Assembly: GCA_030386875.1 (NCBI GenBank)
Contig: CM059566.1
Coordinates: 44,552,068-44,616,067, forward strand
Reading direction: 5' to 3'
Origin: Morinoia aosen
Lineage: Eukaryota > Arthropoda > Malacostraca > Amphipoda > Talitridae
DNA length: 64,000 nt
The first letter of the stretch is position 1. Each line of letters starts with the position of its first letter. Below are positions 10,988-23,401 of this stretch, piece after piece. The translations under genes and the position numbers were made by a program. Below the pieces are notes generated by a model. It did no database searches. It worked only from the letters and a program-made list of their open reading frames with translations, and had not been told where the DNA came from.

Positions 10988-11295
10988 ATTGATACACAAA
11001 CCATACGAGGCGTTCTTAGCTGCGTCGAGAGTTAATTCTGTTTTTGAGGAAAACAATCCAGAATATCATCTCATTGGATATTTTATCCACCGAGAGATGG
11101 CTGATAACCCATAAATAACTTGAATACTACCAGAGAACCCTTCGGAATTCCTTCGTTATAAGTAGAAACTAAAAGAAGAATATAAAGAAAACGCTTTACC
11201 TGAACAGGCTGAAAACACCGTCGTAAATGATTATCAAGGAGGCAGAAAAGGTTAGTCAAAAGTATTTTATTTACAACATAGCACAATACGCATAT
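10988..11295 (+). repeat. dispersed repeat family 'P', copy 1
   Basis: Matches 14318-14665 in the same orientation at perhaps 70-75% by eye. Shared blocks include ACAAACCATACGAGGCG, GGATATTTTAT, AATACTACC/AATACTACT, GGAATTCCT/GGGATTCCT and AACACCGTCGTAAATG/AACACCATCGTAAATG. No coding potential recognised. Confidence 0.7.
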
Positions 11296-11400
11296 GTGTG
11301 TGTATATACACATGTGTGTATGTATGAACATACATGCATTTGTATGCATGAATACATACAAATATATATTTATACACAAATATAAATACATTCATGTATT
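11283..11400. repeat. TA/TG/CA-rich low-complexity tract
   Basis: An alternating purine-pyrimidine, partly palindromic run (ACATGTGTGTATGTATG, ACATACATGCATTTGTATG) that yields spurious short open frames. A similar tract occurs at about 11650-11785. Confidence 0.8.
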
Positions 11401-11649
11401 TTCGAGACAGCACTTGAAGTGAACATGTTTGGTTAAAAGTGATGCCATATTTATTTAAGACCAGTATATTATTTAATTTTACAAACTTTCTAAAACAATT
11501 AATTGTCACCGGATCTAAAAATTCAAATAGATTTCAATGGGTGAAATCCAAAAATGGGTTCTGTGACGCGTTTCTGCATAGTTTTGCTATTGTCAAACAC
11601 TAGATTGCAGCTGAGTAGATTTGATGTTTCCATGCTGGAATCAGACTGG

Positions 11650-11785
11650 GTATATATGTATAAATTGCTATAAATACATAAATATGCCCATACACACATG
11701 TCCCCAAGTAAAAATCGATAACACACTTGCATATATGTATATTTACATACATGTGCGCAGATATTCGCATACAAGTAATCACATT
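11650..11785. repeat. second TA/CA-rich low-complexity tract
   Basis: Contains GTATATATGTATAAATTGC, CATATATGTATATTTACATA and CATACAAG-type words. Open frames on both strands here are chance. Confidence 0.7.
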
Positions 11786-12138
11786 GCATGCGCATACCAC
11801 AAAAATGTGGTGCATGTGGTTGTGAAATAGGATAATTAACGATAGAATTTTGCAACTTCTTTTCCAGTATGTAGAGCAGCTTACAGTTATTGTGGAGACG
11901 CGAGCTAACGAGATATTTTTGTTTTAATACTCAGGGGAAGTGTGTTCCACAGTAAGGCGCCTGATATTGACAGATTCTTCTGTCCAATGTCAGTTAAATG
12001 GTAGTTAATTAAGACATTATGTCTCCGCTTCGGCTTTAGGCTGGTGACGGTGGGGGATGGAACTGCGCTGTGTCAGAAATTTTATTAGAACTCAGTGGCG
12101 AAATTTATGAAAAAATCTACTTAATTTTGAAAAAATAA
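11786..12138. other. no recognised gene
   Basis: No supported feature. Confidence 0.4.
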
Positions 12139-12345
12139 TCAAATAATTTTGTAAACGGCTCGGCAAAAAGGACGGAACTGAATGTTTTCCTTGATTAAAT
12201 TTTGCGGATGTGGACGACAAACATATATATCTATTTTAATAGTACCGGGGCTAAAAGTATTCCTGTTTTTGTCATCAACCATAAGACGGAAGAAGCGAAC
12301 ACCAAACAATAAATAAATAATTAAAACAATAAACATTCCAAGGGT
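12139..12345 (-). repeat. dispersed repeat family 'K', copy 1
   Basis: Matches the two inverted arms at 15705-15920 and 16025-16240. On the minus strand it carries a 65-codon frame whose segment IDIYVCRPHPQNLIKENIQ aligns with MDIFVRHPYLEDLLKENIE in the 15.7-kb copy. No known domain recognised; it may be a decayed coding fragment of a transposon. Confidence 0.65.
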
Positions 12346-14054
12346 ATTATTAGGTAAGATTTCAATGCATTTAAAGCCACCTAGTTAGTAGATACTGGTG
12401 TTACTGACCATCCACGAAACCCACTTCACTCGGAGACGTCGAATGCATGATATTCAGCGCTCCTAAGACCATGAAAAATCTGCGAGTCCAATACCTTAGA
12501 AGAAGTTGGAGCTGTGAAGTCGAAAGACTAATCGTGGTTTCACAGCAACTTTTGATTAATATCGAACACCCCGGCGCAGTTGAGAGCCGTGATGTGAGCC
12601 ATAACGCGTAGACATCGAGGATGAAGTGATATCCTGAAATGTAAGTCCTGAGTAACGCTGGTCAACTTGGTATCATAAGTGAGTAAAATTCATAAGATGA
12701 AGATACTTAAAAGCACACGGATACATCACCCTGGCATGAACTTGTCAGTTTTTTGAAAAAAAATATATTTTTCAAATCTTTAAAGTGGTGCAATGATTTA
12801 AGAACTACCATCTGACAAGGTATGTAACATCTTAGATTCACCAGACTTTAACCATAAAAATTTTCCGGTTCCTCTTCGTTAAATATTGACATTAACAACT
12901 TACACCAGGTCTATAAAATTACTATATCATACTCTATTTAATTGAATCACGTTACTGTATCATATTTTAATTATATGACGTTGACAACTTTATACGTGTG
13001 TACTTCGTGGTCGGTCATTGTACGATAATCTTCCGTTTTCGGTTCGCATGGTACAGTTATTACTTTCATTATTAGTTTTTCTTTGTTAAACCTTTCTATC
13101 ATCGGACGGAGCTGTAAGATTTTTTAGCTGCTGCTACCTCATGGTATAGGAGTCTCATGTAATTTCAATCAAATTTCAAATCACTCATTAATTTTTTGGG
13201 CAATATCCGAGAAATTTATTTGGGTTCCGATTTTCGTAGAAATCGAATTTTTTTTATGTTTTTACATCCAACATTCGAAGCTGCAAAGCAAGTGTGGTGC
13301 GAGTCAACGAAAGTGCAAATGCAAAATAATCTTCAGACAAACGCTAAAAAACGTGGCTTGCACTTTGGCATGGCTTGCAAAAGGAACATACGTAGACTGA
13401 CTTCCCTTCCGCGAAGCTCGTATTTTATCACATACATTTGAACCTGATTTGAAAGTGCCTGTCTACCAGCTATCGTTCACCCGTTTCTCGCTGTTCTATA
13501 GTCTCGGCCCGTTAATTCATTCAGCAGCCACAGTGTTGAAGAGCGCTGAATTTTGAAATGAAAGGCTGTGGTCTCGATACTTCGCATTGCCAACCCTGTC
13601 TTTCCTCCTGTTGGAAAAAGGAAGAGCATAGCCATAATTCCCCAATCGTCCTGGTGTCTGACTCGATTGGTAACCTGCATTGCGCCCTGATGTCAATCAC
13701 ACGGAATTTGAAAACCTATTATATGATGCAAGTGATCATCACGTAACACGTTTCAACTTAACTAGAACAAAAATTTTTTGTAAATAATTAGTACAAAGCA
13801 ATGTGCCTCTAAACTGCCTCCGATTTTATGAAATCAGAGGTGTAGAATTTCACATTCTAAGAATGTTTGAATTTAGTGCGACAAAGCATAAATACATGAG
13901 CATTGGTAATTACGGACACATGCGCGCGCAGCGCACTCATCATCCAGACTTTATGTATGGTACCTGGATGCAGAGATTTATTTTATCTTTAAAAATGATC
14001 TTCATTAATTTTGATATAATGAAAATGATGAGATATTTGTTTTGTTCCAATGAA
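12346..14054. other. no recognised gene
   Basis: Short open frames (13196-13441 +, 13477-13680 -, 13803-14105 +) show no family resemblance. No RNA gene or repeat structure seen. Confidence 0.4.
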
Positions 14055-14130
14055 GTTGAAGAAAGAAAGATAGAGAGAAAAGAAAGAAAAACTGTTTATT
14101 TCTAAAAACGTTGCCACATGAGGTACATGC
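14055..14130 (+). repeat. direct repeat flanking family 'P' copy 2, left
   Basis: GAAAGAAAAACTGTTTAT and AAAAACGTTGCCACAT recur at about 14830-14893, some 770 bp downstream in the same orientation. They may be terminal direct repeats or part of a longer dispersed unit. Confidence 0.6.
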
Positions 14131-14179
14131 CGACATATTGGCAATTAAAAATTTCTTAATATAAGACGTCCTAAGACAA

Positions 14180-14355
14180 ACGGTCCATACGAGGAGTGCT
14201 AATTGACAAACCATCCGAGGTGTACAAATAGATAAGCCATACGAGGCATACTAATAGGCAAACTATACGAGGTGTACTATCAGAGGTGTACAAATAGATA
14301 GACCATACGAGGCGTATTAATAGACAAACCATACGTGGCGTGCTAATAGATTAAC
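14180..14355 (+). repeat. degenerate ~30-bp tandem repeat
   Basis: About six units of the type ACCATACGAGGCGTACTAATAG. The last unit merges into the start of family 'P' copy 2, and a single unit heads copy 1 at about 10998. Confidence 0.75.
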
Positions 14356-14665
14356 CGTGTCAAGGGATAGTTAAATAAAAAATAAAAGAGGATCATCTCT
14401 CGGATATTTTATATTCCAAAAGATCGCTGACAACTTATAAATAATTCAAATACTACTAAAAAATTTTTTGGGATTCCTAAATTATTAGTTGAATAGAAGT
14501 AAGAAAAAGACAAAAAAAAAAAAAAAAAACGCTAGACCAGAGCAGATTGAAACACCATCGTAAATGGCTATCAAATATTGAGAAAAGTTTTGTCACAAGG
14601 TAATTTATAAAGACATCACGCAACACAACACGCACATCTAGAAACGCGTAAACAAACTTACACGC
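14318..14665 (+). repeat. dispersed repeat family 'P', copy 2
   Basis: Same-orientation partner of 10988-11295. It includes a 17-A run near 14513 where copy 1 has a shorter A-rich stretch. Confidence 0.7.
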
Positions 14666-14829
14666 ACAAATGAAATTCATGGCTTGTTCAGCATACGGGG
14701 AGAGAGACAATTTTTTTCACGAGCGCTTTATTTCATTTGTCTGTTCATATTTTTCATTGTTTATATTCACAGAAGTGCCCTCTGGGGCCGTGATAGATCT
14801 ATTTTTGAATCATTAAGCAAGCGCAATAG

Positions 14830-14893
14830 AAAGAAAAAGAAAAAAGAATTACTGTTTATGTCCAAAAACGTTGCCACATAAAGAGACATGATG
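14830..14893 (+). repeat. direct repeat flanking family 'P' copy 2, right
   Basis: Carries ACTGTTTATGTCCAAAAACG and TTGCCACATAAAGAGACATG, corresponding to the copy at 14055-14130. Confidence 0.6.
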
Positions 14894-15704
14894 CTTACTC
14901 ACAATACTTCGTTTTATTTCTGGTGCATGAATGTAGTGTAGCATTTGAGGGTTTTTTGAGTGCTGGATTGTTTTCCCGTGGAAATCTGGAGTATGTTAAT
15001 TAACACTTTACGGCATAATGCGACACAAATGATAATATAAGGGCCAAGCTACCAGCTGTGCGATTTGTTACGTGGAAAAAATAAGCAGTTTTCAGAAATG
15101 AAGATCGCGTGTGAAATCCAAACTCAATACTATATAATAAAAATAAAAATAGGAGAGCAAAAATCACTTACGAAAATTTCATTATACTGAGAACGTTTCG
15201 GGCTAATATCCATCATCGGCTCATTAAAAGAATCTGACGTATCACTGAAATAGAAATGAACGTAAACGTACAAACAGACAAACACGGATTCAAAAGTAAA
15301 AAAATTAAAAAGTTAAGATCAGTAAATAACACGAAACACAACTAAGAACCTATGATGCTAAGAGGGTGTGAAATTAACTGGGTGTTTAGAGAAAGCTTGC
15401 ATTTAAAATGAAAAGCATTTCAAAAATTCTAAGGTCTAAAACACTTGAAGCTACACGTACTATTTCAAAATGACGAGAGTGAGGAATTACTTTGCACGTT
15501 TCAGCATGATCACGAACAGCGGAGTGAGTTGGACGGGTCGATCGAACGCATCAAATGATTGATTTTACAGGCATAAAATTTTTATTAAAATGGAGGAAAA
15601 AGTCCAGAAAATGTACCTGATTATATAATAAAACGGCAGTTGTCTCCATAAATTTAAAAATGAATATATAGATTTTTGTGCGTAATTTCTTCTCTGTTAT
15701 TTCA
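14894..15704. other. no recognised gene; motif at 15191-15225
   Basis: No coding signal. The stretch GAACGTTTCGGGC...CATCATCGGCTC resembles the CGAAACG plus GATGATG phrase found in some Penelope-like repeats (compare 30842-30875). Confidence 0.35.
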
Positions 15705-16240
15705 GCAGGCATTTCATTGAACACATTAAATTGGTTGCTCCGTTTCTCTTACACGCTTTTAAAAGATACTCAACGACCGTATCTGTGAAACGAGTTTCAC
15801 CAGTGCATAAGTACAAGAATATTTTAATCACGAGTACTGTTAGGATGGATATATTTGTTCGTCATCCATATTTAGAAGATTTGCTTAAAGAAAATATCGA
15901 ATCGCGTAATTTTTGAGGGGTCGTGTACATTAGTAATTAATACTACAGGTAATTAATAGTTGTGTTTTAGTTAATTGTTTTTTTCGCACTATTGTCCAAT
16001 TTTATTTGAAAACTAGTGTACACGAGCAGTCAAAAATGACGGAATTCGATAATTTCTTTAGATAAATCTTCCAGATGTGGATTGCAAACAAAAATTTGCA
16101 TCCTAATAGTAGCGGCAATTAAAGTTTTTTTTTGTGCCTGAGGATGGTGAAACTCGTTTAGATCCGCTCATTAAGAATCCTTTAAGAGCGTGAAACAAAG
16201 ACAAACCAACCAATTTAACGTGTCCAATGAGATTTCCATT
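15705..16240. mobile_element. foldback element: family 'K' copies 2 and 3 as inverted arms
   Basis: The arms 15705-15920 and 16025-16240 are inverted copies (roughly 70% by eye) around a ~105-bp centre. Matching outer tracts are ACACATTAAATTGGTTG and the complement of CCAACCAATTTAACGTG, and GGTGAAACTCGTTT also matches. The left arm carries a 61-codon + frame (15731-15916). The right arm, read on the minus strand, holds the same C-terminal peptide (RMQIFVCNPHLEDL...EFRHF, then a stop) with an upstream frame break at a run of nine T (nine A on the minus strand). Likely a non-autonomous DNA element. Confidence 0.7.
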
Positions 16241-18389
16241 GTAATAAAATATGAGGAATTAAAAAAATCTATGAATTAATTTTTAAATTTACGGAGACAC
16301 CATGAGAGTTTTATCAAATTGTATTGATGTTTGGCGTGGTTTGTTAAGAAATAAATAATAACAAACACGGAAAATATGTCAAATAAAATTATTGAAGGCC
16401 GAATTCATCCATATGTGTCGGCCATACCCTCATAAGAACAATGTCTTGCTCTGAGTGTGTTTTATGTTTTCATAATTTCTGTAAAACACTACTAAAAACT
16501 TTAAACGCTGATTTTTTCCTTGTAAATATTAATTTCATTCGCATTAGGTGGATAGTCTAGTAGTTCTTACATCAGCAATAATTTCATCACATAGGTCAGA
16601 AATTATTTTCTAGTTTTCGCCGAGTGGCCTGGCAGCGATTAAATTACAATTGAGATTCAGAGGATGAGCTTGAAATGAGTATCTTGGCTACAAGCCGCAA
16701 GTGTTGAGTGAGGGACTTCATTTATAAGTTGACGATGGTTGCCATCTTTTCTTTTGATTACTTCTGCTCTAATTCCGGGGATTACTTTACACTGTTTCTC
16801 GTCACTCGGGTGTGCGTATGTGTTACACTGAAATGATGAAACACTGAAATATCAGTCAAAAAGCATTAAAAAACATGCTAATTGGAGAACGTCAAAGTCA
16901 CACGTGTTTCGAAAGTGAATGATGAAAAACGTATCACCATGCTTACTTTACATAACTTTAGTTATGGGAGTTATACATTTTTGGATGGACATTCATTTGA
17001 TACAACTGCAGTATGGGCGAAGTATAAAATAGTATACTAATTGAATGAAATTGGTTAAAGAGCTAAAACTGTGCGCTGGTGGAGCAATAACGATATTTTG
17101 GAGATCAGAAGGTGTAATGGTAATTTTTTTTAGAGAGCAACCCATTATTTTAGCGAGAATGAGGTGAATTTTTAATCGGAGACTGCATGGACATGCTCAT
17201 GCAGCGAATAGACCAAAAGAAATACTTTAGCCTCCAAATTGACGGTCTTCTTTGACTACATATTTCTAAAAAAATTGTTTCCCCGCTGTCTCATTAGCTA
17301 ACCGTTCGTGACTTTATAACACACTTCTATACGAGTGCTACGATTGGCAAGAATGTTTTACATCCGTTAAGATCTGAGTTTCCTACAAAATAGCGTCAAA
17401 TGTGTTCAATTTTGTTGCATGAATGTACTGTTGAAAGAATGACTGCCTAATGGATGCATCTAGTTCTATAACAACTACTGCAGCATGCAGTCTAATATTG
17501 GCAATACTGCAATGCTTCAGCAGGTTTTTCGATACATTTATTCAAGTATTTCGAGGTGAATTATGTAATTGAGCGTGCGATTTCATCCTGCAGGTAAGAA
17601 TCGCTGTTGAAACTTCGACAGTTTAAAATTTAAGATAAGTCAGCCTCTCTATTAAGCAAATAATGCAGAAAACATAAAAATGCTGCTGTCCCTTTAAAAA
17701 AATCATATTCCATTATGCGTTCAAGCGGAGCGCCGCATTATCCTGTTCAAACAGTTTTATTTGTTCGTGAGTGTATAGCAACTTACATTTTTAATGAGTG
17801 AAAATTAAGAGGCTGGGTCCAAGAAACCAACATGGGTGTTGATTTTTCCATTTCCTATGTATTTTAACTTCTACTTTTATCTTGATTTGGCACCAAAATA
17901 CCTGACCCGTTCGCACGACCGGACCGATACTTTTTGTTTTTTCTTTGTAGGGCGTCCGAGACAAGGGAACATTTTGCCTAGATCTGTTTCAGGTAATTGA
18001 TGCGCACGGACAAATTATTTTGATGCATGAAATATTCGTCCCTGTTTCGTTTTACGTTGATTTATTTCAGACTGCGACTGCCTTCAGTGATATTTTTATT
18101 CTTTTTCCAACTTTTGAACCTTATGCGCATGCGTAATATTTTACTCAGTAACTTGGATACCGCCTTACAACATTCCTTTAAGCCAACTCAAAAGTTATTC
18201 TTTGAGTATAAGGAGCCACATGCGTTACATACTGTATCATCAGATTCCATCACGCTGTTATAGAGTATAGACCATGGAATATCCTCGGGGTGTGCTGGTT
18301 TATAATTAAATCATATCGTACAATACTCGAAAAAAATTTCAAGTTGTTCACTATTTTTTGATCATTTCAGCTTTTTACTATTATGGCTG
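16241..18389. other. no recognised gene
   Basis: About 2.1 kb of AT-rich DNA without supported genes or repeats. A 78-codon frame at 18027-18263 shows no family features. Confidence 0.4.
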
Positions 18390-18672
18390 ATGGCGTCATT
18401 TCAGCATATTTCCATCTTTTTGTTAATTAAGTCTCGAAGGGAATATTTTGTGACGCAAGAGGCTCTGCCGCCGACCGTCAGCTCGTCTCCGGATCATTCT
18501 CATGCAGCCATTGCGGACCCAAATGGTGTTTTTATCGTCTGTTTTGGCGGGTCTTGGCGCCGAGAAGCCGGGACAAAGTTGGGCTGTCCGCGTAAAGAGC
18601 GCTGGGAGTGCGGCGCTCGGTCTCCCGCTCTTGTGACTTCGCCCGCGCCCGATTTGGTATTCTCTGCCCCAG
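18390..18672. other. GC-rich island, possible exon or promoter
   Basis: GC- and CpG-rich stretch (about 18465-18665, including GGCGCCGAGAAGCCGGG) in an otherwise AT-rich context, open in one + and two - frames. No protein family recognised, and openness in several frames is expected from GC content. Confidence 0.35.
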
Positions 18673-19028
18673 AAATACGATTTTTTACGCATCTGCTATT
18701 TGCGAAATTCAAGGCGGGTAATGACTACGAAATCTAGAGAGTAAAAGAGATCGAAAATGAATGTGGAGAGAGTACTGGGAAAAATTCGTGAGTTTGAGTA
18801 TTTTGTGGGAAATGAAACTTGCGTGAAATATTTGTAATCGAAAATACGAATTTTACGCACCTGCTATTTGGGACGTTCAAGGCGGCGAATAACAACGAAA
18901 TCTAGAAAGCAGGTGAGATCGAAAACGAATGAGGAAAACGTGAAGGGGGAACGTTGAAAATTCGAGAGGTTGAGTTTATGTGTTGTGTGGGAAATGAAAC
19001 TTATTTGAAATGTGTGAAATCGAAAATA
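18673..19028 (+). repeat. tandem duplication, 2 x ~170 bp
   Basis: Copies begin at 18673 and 18842. Both carry TTTTACGCA.CTGCTATTTG, TTCAAGGCGG, CGAAATCTAGA, GTGGGAAATGAAACTT and end with ATCGAAAATA. The duplication begins exactly where the GC-rich island ends. Confidence 0.85.
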
Positions 19029-20095
19029 TTGCGAAATGCGGTACCTTGAATGAAATATGTAGCACAACCTATGTCGTGCTTGTACATATTCATTGGTTTT
19101 GAATGCACTACAAATTTATACAGCAAGGCTACTGATCATAGTAATGAATACATTCTTTCTTACAAAATTTTGTTGCATTTGTTTACTTTCCTTATGTCCG
19201 TTTATCGAGCCTCATTCTCGAGAAACTTAATCGCAAGCACTTTCGCAAACTTATTTTTACTTTGAACAAAACGAACATCGTGTGTTTGCATAAATATTCT
19301 ATGTACGCTAATTTAATCCGCAAAACTGTTAGATATTCGCAAAACCAATTTTTGGGCGTAAAACTAGTAGAGTTTAACGAAAAGAAGCACATTTGTTTGT
19401 TGGAAGATAGAACAACTAACTCAAATCAACACTGACCGTCAAACATGCGGAATTAAGTTAATTCACATTTGCACCAATGCCTCCCACATGGATGCTGTTA
19501 AACGACGCTTGCAAGTCGCACAACAATTCTGTGATTCTTTTGTTTAGCCGGACGCGTTTGATGTCGCTTGTGCGAGAAGTGGGAGCTCTTCATAATATAA
19601 GTCAGCAGGAGCAGCTGTTAGATATACTGTGGCGGTGTAGCATGGCTACAGCGACGAAATGTATGTTTCAAACGTCGTGCGACTCGAGCAGAAACAAAGT
19701 AAAATATGGCGATAGAGTTACCTGAATATGATATGTTAGATTTATAACGTTGGTGGTAGCATAGCGTATTCTGAAGATGCAGGTCGAAATATTTCCATGC
19801 AATACAAAAGAAGACTCAAACGACACAAAAACTTGCTCGGCATGCGCATGAATCTGAGTTTGGGCTCAGTACATAGTGTGGGAGGCGGATGTACTTTTAC
19901 CAAACTACACTTTCTTGGGATCTGAATTCGGCTTTACACCCTAAATTCATACTTTTACGACTATATTTATACAACACTTACTTATAAGCTATCGGGACCA
20001 CATCTCTGTAACCCATATAACTTCTAAACTTACCGTTCTAATTTGCCGTCTGATGACTGAGAGATTGAATAGTGTAATCGAGTGCCACGGCTAGT
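19029..20095. other. no recognised gene
   Basis: Short open frames on both strands, none recognisable. Confidence 0.4.
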
Positions 20096-20300
20096 TTCCG
20101 TCATGCCAAGGATCGATTTCATCATACCAGGGTTCAATTTCACCATGCTAGTGTTCGATACCTATGCTAAGGTTTAATTCCATTATAAGAGGGATTCGAT
20201 TCCATAATCTCATGGCTCGATTTCATCATGCCAGGGTTCGATTCCATCATGATGTGGTTCGATTGCATCATAACAGGGTTCAATTTCCATACGTCAGGAA
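20096..20300 (+). repeat. tandem ~24-bp repeat
   Basis: About eight degenerate units of the type CATCATGCCAGGGTTCGATT. The repeated GGTTCGATT resembles a tRNA T-loop by chance only. Confidence 0.8.
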
Positions 20301-21271
20301 AACGACATATCTTTGAGAGCCAATTGTAATAGACACGAGTAGGTCTGTCTCTTCTTTCTCATAATGTAAACAAGGCATTGAAGAGAAGGTAATGACAAGC
20401 TTCTTATTCTCAAAAAACACTCATCTTTAAAACAGGTTCTCCCTTGATCCAACGTGGAAATGGTCTGGTTTGATATTGCCTCTCACGACATCGACAGAAC
20501 GGCGTCATAAAAACAAGTTCGAGGAACATTGGGGCCATCTTAACAAGTTAGAGAGATGCGCCACCGCATTTTCAATTGAATTTCGAGCCCGGAATATGGC
20601 AGACTCATGAGAGGCTTCAGTAACAAAGAGATCCAATAACTGCAATGAGAAGAATGAATATTGTGCACTGACGACCAGGCAGCTCCTGACGAAGCTTGCA
20701 TGCTGGCTAACTTCACGAGACGTTCGCAAACAAATCTATTTGACAATGAAGTCGTAGTAATCCAGTTTGTTATCGCAGTCTTTGATCTCTCGGGTCGGCG
20801 GCGCCTCGCGCTCGAGGTCACGTTTCGTCTTCAGTCTGCGCGAGCTTCAATCGAAGGAGTTTCTAAGGTTTCTATTTGATTGACGTGAAATAAGGAGCTT
20901 TTGTTGAGCTGTTGCGATGGTGATGCTTTCTAGGAGCAGTGTATTCTGATGAAAGTACGTCTTTTCCTTCCAAGGGAAGGTTTGACTATACGTACCTTCT
21001 TGTACAGATGCTCTCTCGACAATGTTTTTTCACCCTAATGGGAACATTAATTCTAATGTGCCCCACAATTGAAGCTCAGATTCACTTTAGTCATGGATTA
21101 ACTTTTCAAACAGACTGACGCAAACTCAAATAAACTGAGTAATATGAATACAAGTTTAATGCCTGAAGCTGCCTTTGCCCTAAGCCATGAAAATGATGTC
21201 GTCAAACTTCCAAAAGAAACAGTAATCATTAGAACGCTTTGTATGCACTCGGCAAAGATACACCGGAGTTT
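20301..21271. other. no recognised gene
   Basis: Overlapping frames on both strands at 20505-20879 have no recognisable similarity. No RNA gene seen. Confidence 0.4.
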
Positions 21272-21972
21272 TCATGTCCGAAATTTAAGGGAATTACATG
21301 ACCAATATTACCATGTCTGGAAATTAAGACAATTACATTGTCGATATTACCATGTCTGGAAATTAAGGAAATTACGTTGCCAATATTACCATGTCTGGAG
21401 ATAAAGGAAATTACATTATCGATATTACCATGTCTGGAAATTAAGACAATTACATTGTCTATATTACCATGTCTGGAAATTAAGGAAATTACGTTGCCAA
21501 TATTACCATGTCTGGAGATAAAGGAAATTACATTATCGATATTACCATGTCTGGAAATTAAGGAAATTACGTTTCCAATATTACCATGTCTGGAAAAGAT
21601 GAAAATTACATGACCAATATTATCATGTCTGTAAATTAAGGAAATTACGTTGCCAATATTACCATGTCTGGATATAAAGGAGATTACATTGTCGATATTA
21701 CCATGTCTGGAAATAAAGAAAATTAAATTGTCGATATTACCATGTCTGGAAATAAAGAAAATTAAATTATCGATATTACCATGTCTGGAAATAAAGAAAA
21801 TTACATTGTCGATGTTACCATGTCTGGAAATTAAAGAAATTAATTACATTGCCAATTTCCACATCTGGAAGTTAAGGAAATTAAATTGCCGATATAACCA
21901 TGTCTGGAATTTAAAAAAATTACACAACCAAAATAACCATGTCTGGAAATTAAAGAAATTACATTGCCAGTA
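21272..21972 (+). repeat. tandem ~39-bp repeat, ~17-18 units
   Basis: The unit contains ATATTACCATGTCTGGAAAT followed by AAGGAAATTACATTGTCG. The edges are diverged and the centre is more uniform. Open frames across it repeat PCLEIKEITLSIL and are array artefacts. Confidence 0.95.
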
Positions 21973-23129
21973 TTGACCCAGATCTCAACACTGTTTTCGT
22001 GACTGTGGCAGTAATTTTTTATTGCTGGTACATGTTGTTCAAACTGCGAAACAACTAAGTTATTGAGAGATGCCAGCAACAATCCTGACTGGACAACATG
22101 CACGAAAAAATCACAAAAATAAACTTTTAAATAATCTACACGCAATCGACGCAAGCAATACTGTTCTGTGATCATTTATAACACGCGCAATCTTACTAAA
22201 TCTAACATATGCCTATCTCTGAGTATTTTATTTAGGTGACATTGGGACCAATGGGGTTATTTAATGATGTTTGAGTCACAATCCGCGCCGTAAACAGTCG
22301 ATCCTCGATCAGATCGATCTTTTTCATGGTGATCGTCTTCGATCTTCATCAATACTAATTATTGACATCTTCTAATTGACATCCTAATTACCGACATTTT
22401 CCTCAACTAAAAATGCTAAAAATTAGCCCCAGTCATTCAGATAATGCAGCACTTGAATTTGTGTGGACGGAGGTAGTACGGATGCACGTAAATAAATATT
22501 CGGCTGAGCTCTGAGCCGAAATAATAATATTAGGACTGACGTAGCATGCATACCCCCGTTGTTAGTTACTTGCTTCCTGTAAATTAAACAGAGAACTCTT
22601 TTTCTCTGCTCTCTCTGCCGTACTGCACTCCTAATTCCGCGTTCTCAATTCTAAAAGGACAGAATCTCAGTGAGATGTGAGTCAAAGCGCTCGAGTCCTG
22701 GTTCATTTTAAAGTAGGTCAGAATTAATTGATGATCTTACGGAGTTCCCAGCAGTTGGATTCGACAATCCGGATTGACGAAAGCAAAACTTCTCCATGTC
22801 CGGAGTTGAGCGAAAAACTGCACCTGATGGCATAAATTTCAACTCGCTTGCCGGACCAGTTTGATTAATCGAGAACTTTGGAGTCTACTTAGTTTCTATT
22901 AATTACGAAGCAGCTCATTTACTCTCAGGAGAGCGAGCAAAAGAACTTGCTTGGTTAACTCAAATGGGATTTCTGTCTAGGAAATTGTCCGTTTAAAGAT
23001 ACTTTGTTCACATTATTGATAGTTTTTTCACAACGCAACTTTGAAGCACGTTGTACGTCTTAGGGCAGAGGAATTTTTTATCGTATAATGATGAATCATA
23101 GTTTGTCCCCTGCTTGACTGGTTGGTTAG
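21973..23129. other. no recognised gene
   Basis: No supported feature. A short GATC/GATCG-rich patch lies near 22300-22360. Confidence 0.4.
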
Positions 23130-23401
23130 CACGGTAGAGGAAACAAGGTAGAACCATTTCTATTGGGGAAAATACACCTCCTCATGTTCGGCTAGCCAAT
23201 AGAAAGGCTTTATTTGAAACCAACTTAATGCCATCACCATTGCGATATGTCTTTAGGCCAATAGTGGTGCTAGATTTGGGGCTAGCAGTGTTGTCAGACG
23301 CAATAAAACCGCTGCTATTGGTTCATTGTCATGACGTCAGCATTGCCACACTGTCGACTAAAAAAAGACTGATTTGACCCTACCTTGTTTCTTCTACCGT
23401 G
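23130..23401 (+). mobile_element. 272-bp MITE, copy 1
   Basis: Terminal inverted repeats CACGGTAGAGGAAACAAGG (left) and CCTTGTTTCTTCTACCGTG (right), with flanking octamers TTGGTTAG and TTGGTTGG as a possible 8-bp target-site duplication. No coding capacity. The copy at 27282-27553 has the same length in inverse orientation. An 8-bp duplication would fit hAT-type transposition; the family itself is not recognised. Confidence 0.85.

Noticed and set aside
18390..18737. 115-codon frame in a GC-rich island as an exon
   Set aside because: Open in opposing frames too, no domain, and it runs into a tandem duplication. Only the GC-rich patch is reported.
20096..20300. Repeated GGTTCGATT as tRNA T-loops
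   Set aside because: Occurs in each unit of a ~24-bp tandem repeat with no other tRNA features.
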